Assembly: GCA_024278455.1 (NCBI GenBank)
Contig: JAJRTE010000185.1
Span: 1 to 41,596, forward strand
Length of the DNA stretch: 41,596 nt
Direction of reading: 5' to 3'
DNA from: Myxococcota bacterium
GTDB taxonomy: Bacteria > Myxococcota_A > UBA796 > JAJRTE01
Shown here: piece by piece, positions 7,468 to 15,739 of the stretch
Layout of the letters: each line of letters begins with the position of its first letter
Numbering within the stretch: the first letter of the stretch is position 1
Made by a program: the position numbers and the translations under genes
The notes under the pieces: generated by a model
The model's database searches: none
Told to the model about the DNA's origin: nothing
Seen by the model: only the letters and a program-made list of their open reading frames with translations

Positions 7468-8247
7468 ATGTCGGACGTGGTAGTCGTCGTTCCGGCGAGG
7501 TACGGCTCACAGCGGTTGCCGGGGAAACCCTTGCGTGACGTGGGAGGCCTCCCGCTGGTCGTCCGGGTGCTCCAAAGACTCGACGGGCTGGCCCCTATCC
7601 CGGTCCTCCTCGTCACTGACCATGCTGGTGTGGCACGGGTCGCCAAGGCGCATGGATTCCAGGCCGTCACGACGCCGCGGGAGTGTCCGTCGGGAACGGA
7701 CCGCGTTGCGAAGGCGGTGGCGCTGCGTCGAGAGTCCATCGTGGTCAACGTGCAGGGGGACGAACCCTGTGTCGACCCTGCCGGCGTGCGGGCATTGATC
7801 GATACCATGCGCGCGGAACGAGACCTCGAGATGGCCACGCTGGCCACGCCGACGGCCGATCTCGACGACTACCTGTCGCCGGACCGGGTCAAGGTGATCG
7901 TGGACGCCAGGGGGAACGCCCTCTACTTTTCGAGGCGGGCCGTTCCGTGGACCGGCACCATCGGGACCGAGCCGCCCCCTTCGCTGCGGCACATCGGCGT
8001 CTACGCCTACCGGCGAGACGTGTTGATGTCCCTCGAGCGCCACGGGCCGGTGACGCTGGAACGGCTCGAGGGGCTGGAACAGCTTCGGGCCTTGTACCTG
8101 GGGATACGGATTCGCGTTGTCGGCGTGCGCGGTCCCTGGCTCAGCGTGGACACGGAACAGGATCTCGAGGCGGTGCGCAGACACTTCCAAGCTGCACGGC
8201 CCGATTTTCCGGAGCATTGCCATGGAGGAGCTTCGACACGGGGTTGA
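7468..8247 (+). CDS. kdsB: 3-deoxy-manno-octulosonate cytidylyltransferase (CMP-Kdo synthetase)
   Basis: 259 residues from ATG 7468 with GAGGAGG eight bases upstream. It activates Kdo with CTP for lipid A-core assembly in the cytoplasm. Seen: P-A-R-Y-G-S-Q-R-L-P-G-K-P-L (CTP/Mg binding), N-V-Q-G-D-E-P, the R-H-I-G-V-Y-A-Y-R segment, and the W-L-S-V-D-T-E-Q-D-L signature near the end. The next gene, kdsA, starts inside its last 26 nt, which implies translational coupling. Confidence 0.95.
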   Translation: MSDVVVVVPARYGSQRLPGKPLRDVGGLPLVVRVLQRLDGLAPIPVLLVTDHAGVARVAKAHGFQAVTTPRECPSGTDRVAKAVALRRESIVVNVQGDEPCVDPAGVRALIDTMRAERDLEMATLATPTADLDDYLSPDRVKVIVDARGNALYFSRRAVPWTGTIGTEPPPSLRHIGVYAYRRDVLMSLERHGPVTLERLEGLEQLRALYLGIRIRVVGVRGPWLSVDTEQDLEAVRRHFQAARPDFPEHCHGGASTRG

Positions 8248-9139
8248 CGGTGACATCACCTGGGACGGCACCGTTCCGGCCAGTCGCGAAGTCCGTGCCG
8301 GATCCGCGCGCCTTGGCGGTCACCGACCCCTCGGCGTGATCGCGGGACCGTGCGTGCTCGAGGACGATCTGACCGCCTTGCGCATCGCCGCCGCGCTCCA
8401 GGAGATCACCTCGAGGCTGGGGTTGCCGTTCGTGTTCAAGGCATCCTTCGACAAGGCCAACCGGTCGTCGTACAGGAGCTATCGCGGACCCGGCATGCGA
8501 GAGGGCCTGGATATCCTGGCGCACGTGCGGAAGACCCTGGGCATACCGGTGACCACGGACGTGCACGAGCCCGGGCAGGCAGAGAGGGCGGCCGGTGTCG
8601 TGGACATCCTCCAGGTGCCGGCGTTCCTCTGCCGCCAGACCGACCTCCTGGCGGCCTGCGCCCGGACAGGCAGACCGGTGAGCGTCAAGAAGGGCCAATT
8701 CCTGTCGCCGTGGGATGTCCATCACATCGTGGAAAAACTTCGCACAGCCGGTGCTTCCGCGGTCCTGCTCATCGAGCGGGGCTCGAGCTTCGGGTACCAC
8801 GACCTCGTGGTCGACATGCGCGCGATCGACGTGATGCGCAGGAGCGGGTGGCCGGTGGTGTTCGACGGGACCCACAGTGTGCAGCGCCCCGGGCTCCTCG
8901 GCGACCGCTCGGGAGGGTGCCGGGAATTCGTGCCGACCCTGGTTCGCGCTGCCGTGGCGGCAGGCGCCGACGCGGTGTTCCTCGAGGTGCACGAAAACCC
9001 GGACCAGGCACCCTGCGACGGTCCCAACATGGTGCCGCTGCCGGCCGTCGAGCCGCTCCTGGCTTCGGCTCGCGCCATCCACGCCCGGATTCATGGGCTC
9101 GAGGAGCCGATGTCAACGGTCACTGGCTCTACCCGATGA
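8222..9139 (+). CDS. kdsA: 3-deoxy-D-manno-octulosonate 8-phosphate synthase
   Basis: 305 residues, somewhat longer than the usual ~280 because of an N-terminal lead and a short tail. It condenses PEP with arabinose-5-phosphate. Seen: G-V-I-A-G-P-C, K-A-S-F-D-K-A-N-R-S-S, V-K-K-G-Q-F-L-S-P-W, F-D-G-T-H-S-V-Q and H-E-N-P-D-Q-A-P-C-D-G-P-N. The Cys in A-G-P-C, where E. coli KdsA has Asn, suggests the metal-dependent class. ATG 8222 has GGAG about six bases upstream and overlaps kdsB by 26 nt. Its 3' end overlaps the convergent phosphatase gene by 27 nt. Confidence 0.95.
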   Translation: MEELRHGVDGDITWDGTVPASREVRAGSARLGGHRPLGVIAGPCVLEDDLTALRIAAALQEITSRLGLPFVFKASFDKANRSSYRSYRGPGMREGLDILAHVRKTLGIPVTTDVHEPGQAERAAGVVDILQVPAFLCRQTDLLAACARTGRPVSVKKGQFLSPWDVHHIVEKLRTAGASAVLLIERGSSFGYHDLVVDMRAIDVMRRSGWPVVFDGTHSVQRPGLLGDRSGGCREFVPTLVRAAVAAGADAVFLEVHENPDQAPCDGPNMVPLPAVEPLLASARAIHARIHGLEEPMSTVTGSTR

Positions 9140-11062
9140 AGCGTCACGCTTCGGTTCCGGGCTCGCGGCCGGTTCGTCGCTCCGGTCACGCCCGTCGCCG
9201 CGCGTTCCGGAGGGTGATGGCTCGGGCCGCTCGCCCGTCGCGGACACCGGCACGATGTCACCGCCTTGTCCGCCGTCTTCCTCGCGGCCGGCCCCGGCAA
9301 CCTCGTCCATGGCCGGGCGCTCGCCGGAAGCATCCGCGTCGCGCTCGTCCTCGCCGGGCGATGGTGTCTCGTCGCCCTCTCCGGTTCCGGGCGGTCGATC
9401 CCCGTGCGTCCCCTCCCCGAAATCAGCAGTCGCGTCGCCTGGCGCGAGGCGGTCGAGCAGGATGTTACCCGCTTCATCGAATTCGATCCCGGTCGGGACG
9501 GGTTCATGCCACCGGTATGCCCTGGAGCAGCCGTTGTCGACGCAGATGTACTCGAGCCCGAGCGGTTCCATGGCGTCGATCTTCTGGTAGCGCAGGCCTG
9601 GGTCGGTCCAGGAAATGAACACGGTGTGGCCACACACGACACGTTTCAGCCCGGTCGCCCGGGCGAACTCCTCGTAGAGTTGCTTGAGACGCACCTGGTG
9701 GGCGGCTTCCAGGTGGGCCTTGAGGAACTCGAAGTCCGACCAGAGGGGCCCGCCGAACTCGGGCAACCCCTCGCTGCTCCCTCGCCAACTGCCCATCTGG
9801 TCCAGGAGTTCGACCCCGGCCATCCGGGCGAAGCTGTAGTCGTTCAAGGCGTTTTCCATCACTTGCCCTGCGAGGCGGTTGGTACGGTCGACGAAGGCGT
9901 CGAGGGATACCTGGGAGAGGGCGGAGATGTCACGAAACGTGTCCGAGGTGGGGCTGTACAATGCGCCGAAGAACAGGGGATCGAGCATGGCCAGGGGGGA
10001 GAGTCCTCCGTGCAGGAACAGGGTGTCGCCCTGGACGTGCAGAACCCTGGTCTGTCTGAAAGCAGGGCCGTAGTGCTTTCTCCAGACCAGGGACACCAGG
10101 CGCCAGTCGATGGGCACCAACTGGTAGGTCCCCTCCGGGAATTCGGTCACGAACGCGTTGAACCCGTTGATCTCCGGGCTGTAGCCGAACCAGTGGCCGG
10201 AATCCCGGAGAAACACGCGCCACCAGTTCCGTTCGCCCGCGCGCTCCATCAACTCGCCGAGCAGGTCGAACACGAACTGGACCAACGCATTGAGGGTCGT
10301 GGGGAGGGTAGGCGGCTCGTCGAACAGGTCGCGCCCGCACCGGTCCAGCAACCCGGTGGCATAGGCGGCCAGGTCGTCGGCGCGGAATACCGGGTCGATT
10401 TCGGGCCGCCCCTGCCGCCGGGCCGGCGCCAGGCGAAGGTGCGGCGTGTCTCCCAGCCACTCGAGGTCCACGGGATAGGTCCAACTCCTGGTAAGCGAAC
10501 CCTCTCGGAAGGAGATCTCGCCCTCTCGGTAGAATTGCTCTTGGAGCGCCAGGAGTTCCTCGTGATGCAGATCGTAGAAGCTATGAAGACTGTCGGCGAG
10601 CCCCATGCTCCCGATGTACTGCATGATCTCTTCCTTGGGCCGCCCGGCTTCCGACATGAGCTGATGGACTTCGAAGGGATTGGCGAAGAACATGAAATTC
10701 ATCAGGTCGTGGTTGCCCAGGATACGAATCAGCTCGATATCGAACCTCTCCCACCTCACCTTGCTCAAGAACTGCAGCACGTGATAGCCGTAGGGAAACC
10801 GGTCGACCAGGTCCCCGATCAGCACGAGCCGCGTGCGTACCGGCTGCTCGACCACCAGTGCCTCGAGTTCGGGCGAAAAGGACTCCGAAAGACGCTTCCG
10901 AATCGGTACGACCAGGCTCTCCAGGTCGCCGTCGTAGCGCACCAGGCCACGTTCCGCGAGACTTCGGGCCAGCGTGTCCAGATCGCCGTGGATATCCCCG
11001 AACACGATCAGCCGCGCACCGGTCGTTGCGCCGCCCCTGTCGGATCCTGCCTCGTTTCTCAT
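9113..11062 (-). CDS. PPP-like metallophosphatase with acidic disordered tail
   Basis: 649 residues from ATG 11062; an upstream TTG at 11071 has AAGG too close to use. The calcineurin-like signature is complete: G22-D-I-H-G, G-D-L-V-D-R, G-N-H-D, a late H-G-G and G-H-T, i.e. the two-metal site of PPP-type Ser/Thr or nucleotide phosphatases. A helical insertion lies between G-N-H-D and H-G-G. The last ~90 residues are low-complexity Glu/Asp/Gly/Pro, probably disordered. It lies 93 nt downstream of terD on the same strand; phosphatases are known neighbours of TerD proteins. The substrate is unknown. Its 3' end overlaps kdsA. Confidence 0.85.
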   Translation of the reverse strand: MRNEAGSDRGGATTGARLIVFGDIHGDLDTLARSLAERGLVRYDGDLESLVVPIRKRLSESFSPELEALVVEQPVRTRLVLIGDLVDRFPYGYHVLQFLSKVRWERFDIELIRILGNHDLMNFMFFANPFEVHQLMSEAGRPKEEIMQYIGSMGLADSLHSFYDLHHEELLALQEQFYREGEISFREGSLTRSWTYPVDLEWLGDTPHLRLAPARRQGRPEIDPVFRADDLAAYATGLLDRCGRDLFDEPPTLPTTLNALVQFVFDLLGELMERAGERNWWRVFLRDSGHWFGYSPEINGFNAFVTEFPEGTYQLVPIDWRLVSLVWRKHYGPAFRQTRVLHVQGDTLFLHGGLSPLAMLDPLFFGALYSPTSDTFRDISALSQVSLDAFVDRTNRLAGQVMENALNDYSFARMAGVELLDQMGSWRGSSEGLPEFGGPLWSDFEFLKAHLEAAHQVRLKQLYEEFARATGLKRVVCGHTVFISWTDPGLRYQKIDAMEPLGLEYICVDNGCSRAYRWHEPVPTGIEFDEAGNILLDRLAPGDATADFGEGTHGDRPPGTGEGDETPSPGEDERDADASGERPAMDEVAGAGREEDGGQGGDIVPVSATGERPEPSPSGTRGDGRDRSDEPAASPEPKRDASSGRASDR

Positions 11063-11155
11063 CGTCGACAACCTTGTCTGGCGCTGCCATCCTGGCCGGC
11101 GCGGACAGCGGGCGCGGGACCTCGAACAGAACGGCCGGGGCCACGGCAGGAGGAA

Positions 11156-11740
11156 TCAGACGGCCACGCAGCGATGGATCACCGGAAGAAGGTCACGAAA
11201 CGTCTCGCCTCGAGCATTCGCGCCAATGGCACGCATGCACCACCCATCTTCCAGGCGGCGGAGTTCGGCCATGACCTGGGCGTTGTGGCGCCCCCCGCAG
11301 CTCAACTCGAACCTCGCCAACTCCCGCCCACTCCCGGCATCGACCAGCCGGCAAAATGCATTGTCGATCTGGCAGAAATCGTCCCCGCTGAAGCTCGTCA
11401 CGAGAAACACCAACGCACCGACGTGGCCGGGCACGGCCTCGAGTTCCACCACGATCCGCTCGTCGTCGCCGTCGCCCTCCCCGGTGCGATTGTCCCCCGA
11501 ATGGACGACACTCCCATCCTTGCTTCGAAGCTGACGAAACCAGACGACATCGACAATCGACCCAGCGGCATCGAGCAGCACGCAGGACGCATCCAGGTCG
11601 ATTTCGCTGGCTCCACCGAACAAACCGAGATAGCCCCGCTCCCGCCGGGCGTCCCACCCGAGCCCCATGACCACCCTGCCCGGGCCGCTCCGTCCACCGG
11701 GCAACAGGATCGTCTCTCCGGCGCTGAGGCTACACGACAT
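11156..11740 (-). CDS. TerD-family (tellurium-resistance/stress) protein
   Basis: 194 residues, normal for TerD. Seen: L-S-A-G-E-T-I-L-L-P, M-G-L-G-W-D, E-I-D-L-D-A-S-C, D-V-V-W-F and the late G-D-D-F-C-Q-I-D-N-A-F-C-R-L. The Asp-rich loops are the Ca2+ sites of the family. Family knowledge: TerD proteins bind Ca2+ and belong to stress/tellurite systems often with phosphatases. ATG 11740 has GGGAG about eight bases upstream. It likely forms a two-gene operon with the phosphatase, driven by the promoter at 11884-11912. The other usual ter genes (terA, terB, terC, terE, terZ) are not here. Confidence 0.9.
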   Translation of the reverse strand: MSCSLSAGETILLPGGRSGPGRVVMGLGWDARRERGYLGLFGGASEIDLDASCVLLDAAGSIVDVVWFRQLRSKDGSVVHSGDNRTGEGDGDDERIVVELEAVPGHVGALVFLVTSFSGDDFCQIDNAFCRLVDAGSGRELARFELSCGGRHNAQVMAELRRLEDGWCMRAIGANARGETFRDLLPVIHRCVAV

Positions 11741-11883
11741 GTCAAGGGCTCCCGGACCGGAGCCGGGTGGGGCCAGGCACGCCCGAATAGGCGCGAGAGA
11801 AAGCCGCCGCCCCCACTGCGGCGCGGCAGACAGCGTGCCATCCCGGCCACATCCAGCACCCCTCGTCTCTCCGTGCGCAAGGG

Positions 11884-11912
11884 ACTATAGACAGTGGCCG
11901 GGAGACGGTCAA
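11884..11912 (-). promoter_or_regulatory. sigma-70-type promoter of the terD-phosphatase operon
   Basis: On the minus strand TTGACC (11912-11907), a 17-bp spacer and TATAGT (11889-11884), close to consensus. The predicted leader is ~137 nt. It stands back-to-back with the Ca2+ ATPase promoter, about 70 bp away. Confidence 0.6.
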
Positions 11913-11979
11913 GCGATAACTGTGGGCGACGGGACTTCGGCCTGCGGTTCGGAACCAGGACCAAGCCTGGCGCCCGGGC

Positions 11980-12006
11980 TTGACAAACTGACCAAATCGG
12001 TATAAA
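11980..12006 (+). promoter_or_regulatory. Promoter of the Ca2+ ATPase gene
   Basis: TTGACA (11980-11985) is a perfect -35; TATAAA (12001-12006) follows after 15 bp, or TAAATG after 17 bp. The ATPase leader would be ~25-30 nt. The core overlaps the inverted repeat at 11987-12014. Confidence 0.55.
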
Positions 12007-12014
12007 TGGTCAGT
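11987..12014. promoter_or_regulatory. Inverted-repeat operator candidate within the ATPase promoter
   Basis: ACTGACCA (11987-11994) and its perfect complement TGGTCAGT (12007-12014) flank a 12-bp centre that contains the -10. The placement from spacer to start site suits repression by a dimeric regulator; TGACCA/TGGTCA arms are common in TetR-type operators. No regulator gene is adjacent. Confidence 0.5.
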
Positions 12015-12039
12015 CGTCCAGGACAAGGAGTCACGCTTC

Positions 12040-15039
12040 GTGTCGCAAGCATCCCGTCCCACCATCTCAAGGGCCACCCAGGGCCTCTCCGCCGAGGAGG
12101 TTGCGCGGAGCCGAGAACGGCACGGAACCAACGTGCTGACGCCGGCGAAGCGGACACCCTGGTGGCGCCTGTACCTCGAGAAATACGATGACCCCGTGAT
12201 ACGGCTGCTGCTGATCGCCGCCGCGCTCGCGGCGGGCGTTGGTGCGATCGAAGGGGACATGGTGGATGGTGTGGGCATCATCATCGCCGTCGTCCTGGCG
12301 ACGACGCTGGCCTTCCTGAACGAATTCAAGGCGCGGCGGGCATTCGACATCCTGAACGAGGTGAGTGACGAGATTCCTGCCACGGTCGTCCGGGACGGCG
12401 TGTATCGTGCCATACCGCGCAAGGAGGTCGTTGTCGGGGACGTTGTCCTGCTCGAGCCCGGGGAGGAGGTCGTGGCGGACGCGCGCGTACTCGAGGCGCG
12501 CTCCTTGCTGGTGGATGAATCCCGGCTGACGGGGGAGTCGGTTCCGGTGGCGAAGCGGCCGTCATCGGCGTTGGGCGGGGCGGACGTGCCGGGAGGTGAA
12601 GTCGAGACATCGGGAAGTGTGGCGCGGCGGGAAGAATCGGCGTATCCCGCGGACAAGGTATTCCGGGGCACTCTCGTGGCGGAGGGCACCGGCATCGTGG
12701 AGGTCATGGCGGTCGGGGATGCCACGGAGATGGGCGTCACCGCGCGGGCCGCGTCCGAGGACACCGGGGAGGCGACCCCCCTGGATCGACAACTGGCGCG
12801 CCTCAGCCAGGCGATAGGGGTTGCTGCGTTCGGGGTAGCGGCGGTGATTTTCCTGGCACTCCTGGTGCGGGGGATCGCGACCCGGGAGTTGCTGATGTCC
12901 CCGCCCCAGTGGTACGTGGCGGGGTTGTGCATGGCAGGCGCGGGTGTCGCTCTGGTGCGGGTGTGGGGTCCCATCGTGTACGACGGGCTCGATGTGATGG
13001 GGCGACCCCGAGCCATGCCCCGGTGGCTGGAGGGGCGTGGCATGGCGGTCTGGGCGATTGCGCTCGTGCTGGGAGCCGCCGTCGTGCTGTTGGGTCTTGG
13101 AGCCGCGGTGGGGGCCGGCTGGTTGCCCTTGCGTCCCCATGCGTGGATTTCCGCGGACGCCGCCCATGAGTTTCTTCGGTTCTTCATGATTTCCGTGACG
13201 ATCATCGTGGTGGCTGTCCCGGAGGGGCTGGCGATGAGCGTCACGCTGAGCCTTGCCTACAGCATGCGGAGAATGGCTCGAGCCAACAACCTCGTCCGGC
13301 GGCTGCATGCGTGCGAGACCATCGGCGCGGCGACGGTCATCTGCTGCGACAAGACGGGTACGCTGACCGAGAACCGCATGCGCGTATTCGAGTTGTCCAC
13401 CTTGTGCAAGGGTGCTGGAACGCTCTCGCCGGATCTGCCGCCGAACGTGGCGCGCCTGCTGATGGAAGCGCTGGCGGTCAATGGGACGGCGCAGGTCTCG
13501 CGCCTTCCCGGCCAGGAGGCGACCGTCACGGGCAACCCGACCGAGGGTGCTCTCCTGCTCTGGCTGGACGAGAACGGTGTGGACTACCAGGAGATCCGGT
13601 CACGGTTTCGGGTCGATCGTCAATGGCCGTTCAACACCGAGCGCAAGTTCATGGGCACGTTGGGACGAGGAGCGGGCGACGGTCAGCCTGTCCTGCATGT
13701 CAAGGGTGCCCCGGAGATTCTCCTCGAGCGGTGCAGCACCGTGTTGACCCCGGGTGGCGTGGAGCGGATCGATCGATTCTTGCCGGAGATCACGTCTGCC
13801 CTGCTGTCGTACCAGCGCCGGGGCATGCGCACGCTCGGGTTCGCCTGCAAAACCGTGCCGGACGCTCCCGCCGGCGACGATGACGATGACGATGACGATC
13901 TCGACACGTTGGCTCGAGAAGGCACCTGGCTCGGGTTTGCAGCGCTCACGGACCCGGTGCGTGCCGAGGTTCCGGAGGCCATACGAGCATGCCGTCGAGC
14001 CGGGATCGACGTGAAGGTGGTGACCGGGGACAATCCGGATACGGCGCGGGAAGTGGCACGCCAGGTCGGACTCTGGGATGACGGGGATGGGGCGGCACAG
14101 CTCATGGGCGGACGAGAATTCGAACAGCTTTCCGACGAGGAGGCCATGGAACGGCTGCCCGGGCTTCGCGTTCTGGCTCGAGCCCGCCCGATGGACAAGA
14201 TGCGCACCGTCCGGCTGCTGCAGCGGATGAACCACGTGGTCGCGGTCACCGGCGACGGGACCAACGACGCTCCGGCTCTCAACCGGGCGGACGTGGGACT
14301 GGCGATGGGCAAGACCGGGACGGCGGTTGCGCGGGAAGCCGCCGACATCATCCTCCTCGACGACTCGTTCCAGAGTATCGTCAGCGCGGTGACGTGGGGC
14401 CGCTCGCTCTACGAGAACATCCAGCGTTTCATCCAGTTCCAGCTCACCATCAACGTCGCGGCCTGCCTGACAGCGTTGCTCGGCCCATTCCTGGGCGTCA
14501 AGTTCCCGTTCACCGTGACCCAGATGTTGTGGGTCAACCTGATCATGGACACACTGGCCGCGCTGGCGCTGGCCACGGAGCCGCCACACGCCGAGGTCAT
14601 GAACCGGCTTCCCCGCGATCCGAACGCCTTCATCATCACGCGAGGCATGGCCCGGCACATCTTCGGGACCGGGGCGCTGTTCCTGATGATCATGGTCGGG
14701 CTGCTCCTGGTCATCCGGCAGGACGGGACCACGGACGTGGAGTTGTCGGTCTTCTTCACCGTTTTCGTCTTGCTGCAATTCTGGAACCTGTTCAACGCAC
14801 GCGGACTGGGACGCACCCGTTCCTCCCTCTCGAGAGTTTGGGACAATCGTTGGTTCTTGCTTGTCGCGTTGCTCATCTTCCTCGGCCAGGTCGTTATCGT
14901 CCAGTTCGGCGGGGTCCTGCTCCGAACCGTGCCTCTGCGGGGATGGATGTGGGCGCTGATCGTCGCCGGAACTTCGCCCGTCCTGTGGATTGGCGAATGG
15001 GCGCGGTGGCGCGCGAGACGGACCACCGCGATCCCGTGA
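12040..15039 (+). CDS. PMCA-type Ca2+-translocating P-type ATPase
   Basis: 999 residues from GTG 12040 with AAGGAG nine bases upstream. It should pump Ca2+ out of the cytoplasm using ATP. Seen: L-T-G-E-S (actuator domain), V-V-A-V-P-E-G-L in M4, the phosphorylation site C-D-K-T-G-T-L-T, T-G-D-G-T-N-D-A-P hinge, and ~10 hydrophobic segments. N-L-I-M-D-T in M6 and the V-P-E-G-L site support Ca2+ specificity. Odd points: an enlarged M3-M4 loop (~residues 285-375) with two extra hydrophobic stretches, and a run of seven Asp (~611-617) in the nucleotide-binding domain, encoded by a GATGAC-type microsatellite. Divergent from terD, whose family binds Ca2+. Confidence 0.92.
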   Translation: MSQASRPTISRATQGLSAEEVARSRERHGTNVLTPAKRTPWWRLYLEKYDDPVIRLLLIAAALAAGVGAIEGDMVDGVGIIIAVVLATTLAFLNEFKARRAFDILNEVSDEIPATVVRDGVYRAIPRKEVVVGDVVLLEPGEEVVADARVLEARSLLVDESRLTGESVPVAKRPSSALGGADVPGGEVETSGSVARREESAYPADKVFRGTLVAEGTGIVEVMAVGDATEMGVTARAASEDTGEATPLDRQLARLSQAIGVAAFGVAAVIFLALLVRGIATRELLMSPPQWYVAGLCMAGAGVALVRVWGPIVYDGLDVMGRPRAMPRWLEGRGMAVWAIALVLGAAVVLLGLGAAVGAGWLPLRPHAWISADAAHEFLRFFMISVTIIVVAVPEGLAMSVTLSLAYSMRRMARANNLVRRLHACETIGAATVICCDKTGTLTENRMRVFELSTLCKGAGTLSPDLPPNVARLLMEALAVNGTAQVSRLPGQEATVTGNPTEGALLLWLDENGVDYQEIRSRFRVDRQWPFNTERKFMGTLGRGAGDGQPVLHVKGAPEILLERCSTVLTPGGVERIDRFLPEITSALLSYQRRGMRTLGFACKTVPDAPAGDDDDDDDDLDTLAREGTWLGFAALTDPVRAEVPEAIRACRRAGIDVKVVTGDNPDTAREVARQVGLWDDGDGAAQLMGGREFEQLSDEEAMERLPGLRVLARARPMDKMRTVRLLQRMNHVVAVTGDGTNDAPALNRADVGLAMGKTGTAVAREAADIILLDDSFQSIVSAVTWGRSLYENIQRFIQFQLTINVAACLTALLGPFLGVKFPFTVTQMLWVNLIMDTLAALALATEPPHAEVMNRLPRDPNAFIITRGMARHIFGTGALFLMIMVGLLLVIRQDGTTDVELSVFFTVFVLLQFWNLFNARGLGRTRSSLSRVWDNRWFLLVALLIFLGQVVIVQFGGVLLRTVPLRGWMWALIVAGTSPVLWIGEWARWRARRTTAIP

Positions 15040-15066
15040 CACGCCTTGCTGGAAAAGACGCCGCCG

Positions 15067-15189
15067 CTACGGTACGAGGACGACTTTCCCGAAGACCTTC
15101 CGTCCTTCGATCAGCCTGTGGGCCCCGGCCGCTTCGGAAAGCGGAAACTCGGCGTGTACCACGGGTCTCACGTGCCCGCGTGCCTCGCA
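15067..15189 (-). pseudogene. 3' remnant of a quinone oxidoreductase/zinc-type alcohol dehydrogenase gene
   Basis: The minus strand reads R-G-H-V-R-P-V-V then F-P-L-S-E-A-A-G-A-H-R-L and G-K-V-V-L-V-P before a TAG stop. This is the classic C-terminus of zeta-crystallin-type quinone oxidoreductases. No upstream part of such an enzyme exists: the thioesterase gene begins within 30 bases. About 38 codons survive, so the rest was lost in a deletion. Confidence 0.65.
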
Positions 15190-15215
15190 AACTGTACCGC
15201 GCGCCTCTGTACTCC

Positions 15216-15704
15216 TCATGTTCCTTTCGGGTGTCCGGGTGCCCATGGCAAAGCCGCGATGTCCACGGCATGGAGGGCATCGAACGACCGTGGGATGGGG
15301 ACCGGCATGCCCGAGCGCATGTCGAACGTCACCGTGTGGATGGTAACCCGGCACATCACCTTGCCCGAGTCCCGGTTGGCGATCCTCAGCTTGACCACGA
15401 GTTCATAGTCCCGGGCTTCGTCGATCCAGGAGGCGATCTCCAGCCAGTCATCGAACTGGGCGGGCGCCTTGAACTTCAGATTGACCTCCTTGTTGACGAA
15501 CGCAACACCTGTCTCTCCGGCGGTCTTCAGCGTGTCGAACCCCAGTTGTTCCGTGACCGCGCTCATGCGGTGGTTGATGGCCATTTCCAGGTACCGGGCC
15601 GAGGCCACGTGGCCATAAGGGTCGCAATCCGTGAACCCTACCCGGGTCACGGTGCGGATCATCCTCCCGACACAATCCTTGAGCAGAATGGTTCCAGAAG
15701 ACAC
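15216..15704 (-). CDS. Acyl-CoA thioesterase (4HBT hotdog, YbgC/FadM-like)
   Basis: 162 residues from GTG 15704, chosen because AGGAGG lies five bases upstream; an ATG at 15740 lacks this. The motif F-T-D-C-D-P-Y-G-H-V near residue 27, with the catalytic Asp, is the 4HBT signature. R-Y-L-E-M-A and F-V-N-K-E-V-N-L-K-F follow. It hydrolyses acyl-CoA thioesters; chain length cannot be told. It lies 36 nt after the PQQ-repeat lipoprotein gene on the same strand and is probably co-transcribed. Confidence 0.82.
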   Translation of the reverse strand: MSSGTILLKDCVGRMIRTVTRVGFTDCDPYGHVASARYLEMAINHRMSAVTEQLGFDTLKTAGETGVAFVNKEVNLKFKAPAQFDDWLEIASWIDEARDYELVVKLRIANRDSGKVMCRVTIHTVTFDMRSGMPVPIPRSFDALHAVDIAALPWAPGHPKGT

Positions 15705-15739
15705 GAAACCCTCCTTTGATGCACCCGGCGGGCGACACA

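Noticed and set aside
9266-11890. 874-codon open frame opposite the phosphatase and terD
   Set aside because: It is antisense to two clearly recognisable genes, has no conserved motif, and such long shadows are usual in high-GC DNA.
12007-12014. Operator repeat as a Rho-independent terminator or attenuator
   Set aside because: It lies at the -10/start region before the gene and lacks the stem-loop plus T-run arrangement.
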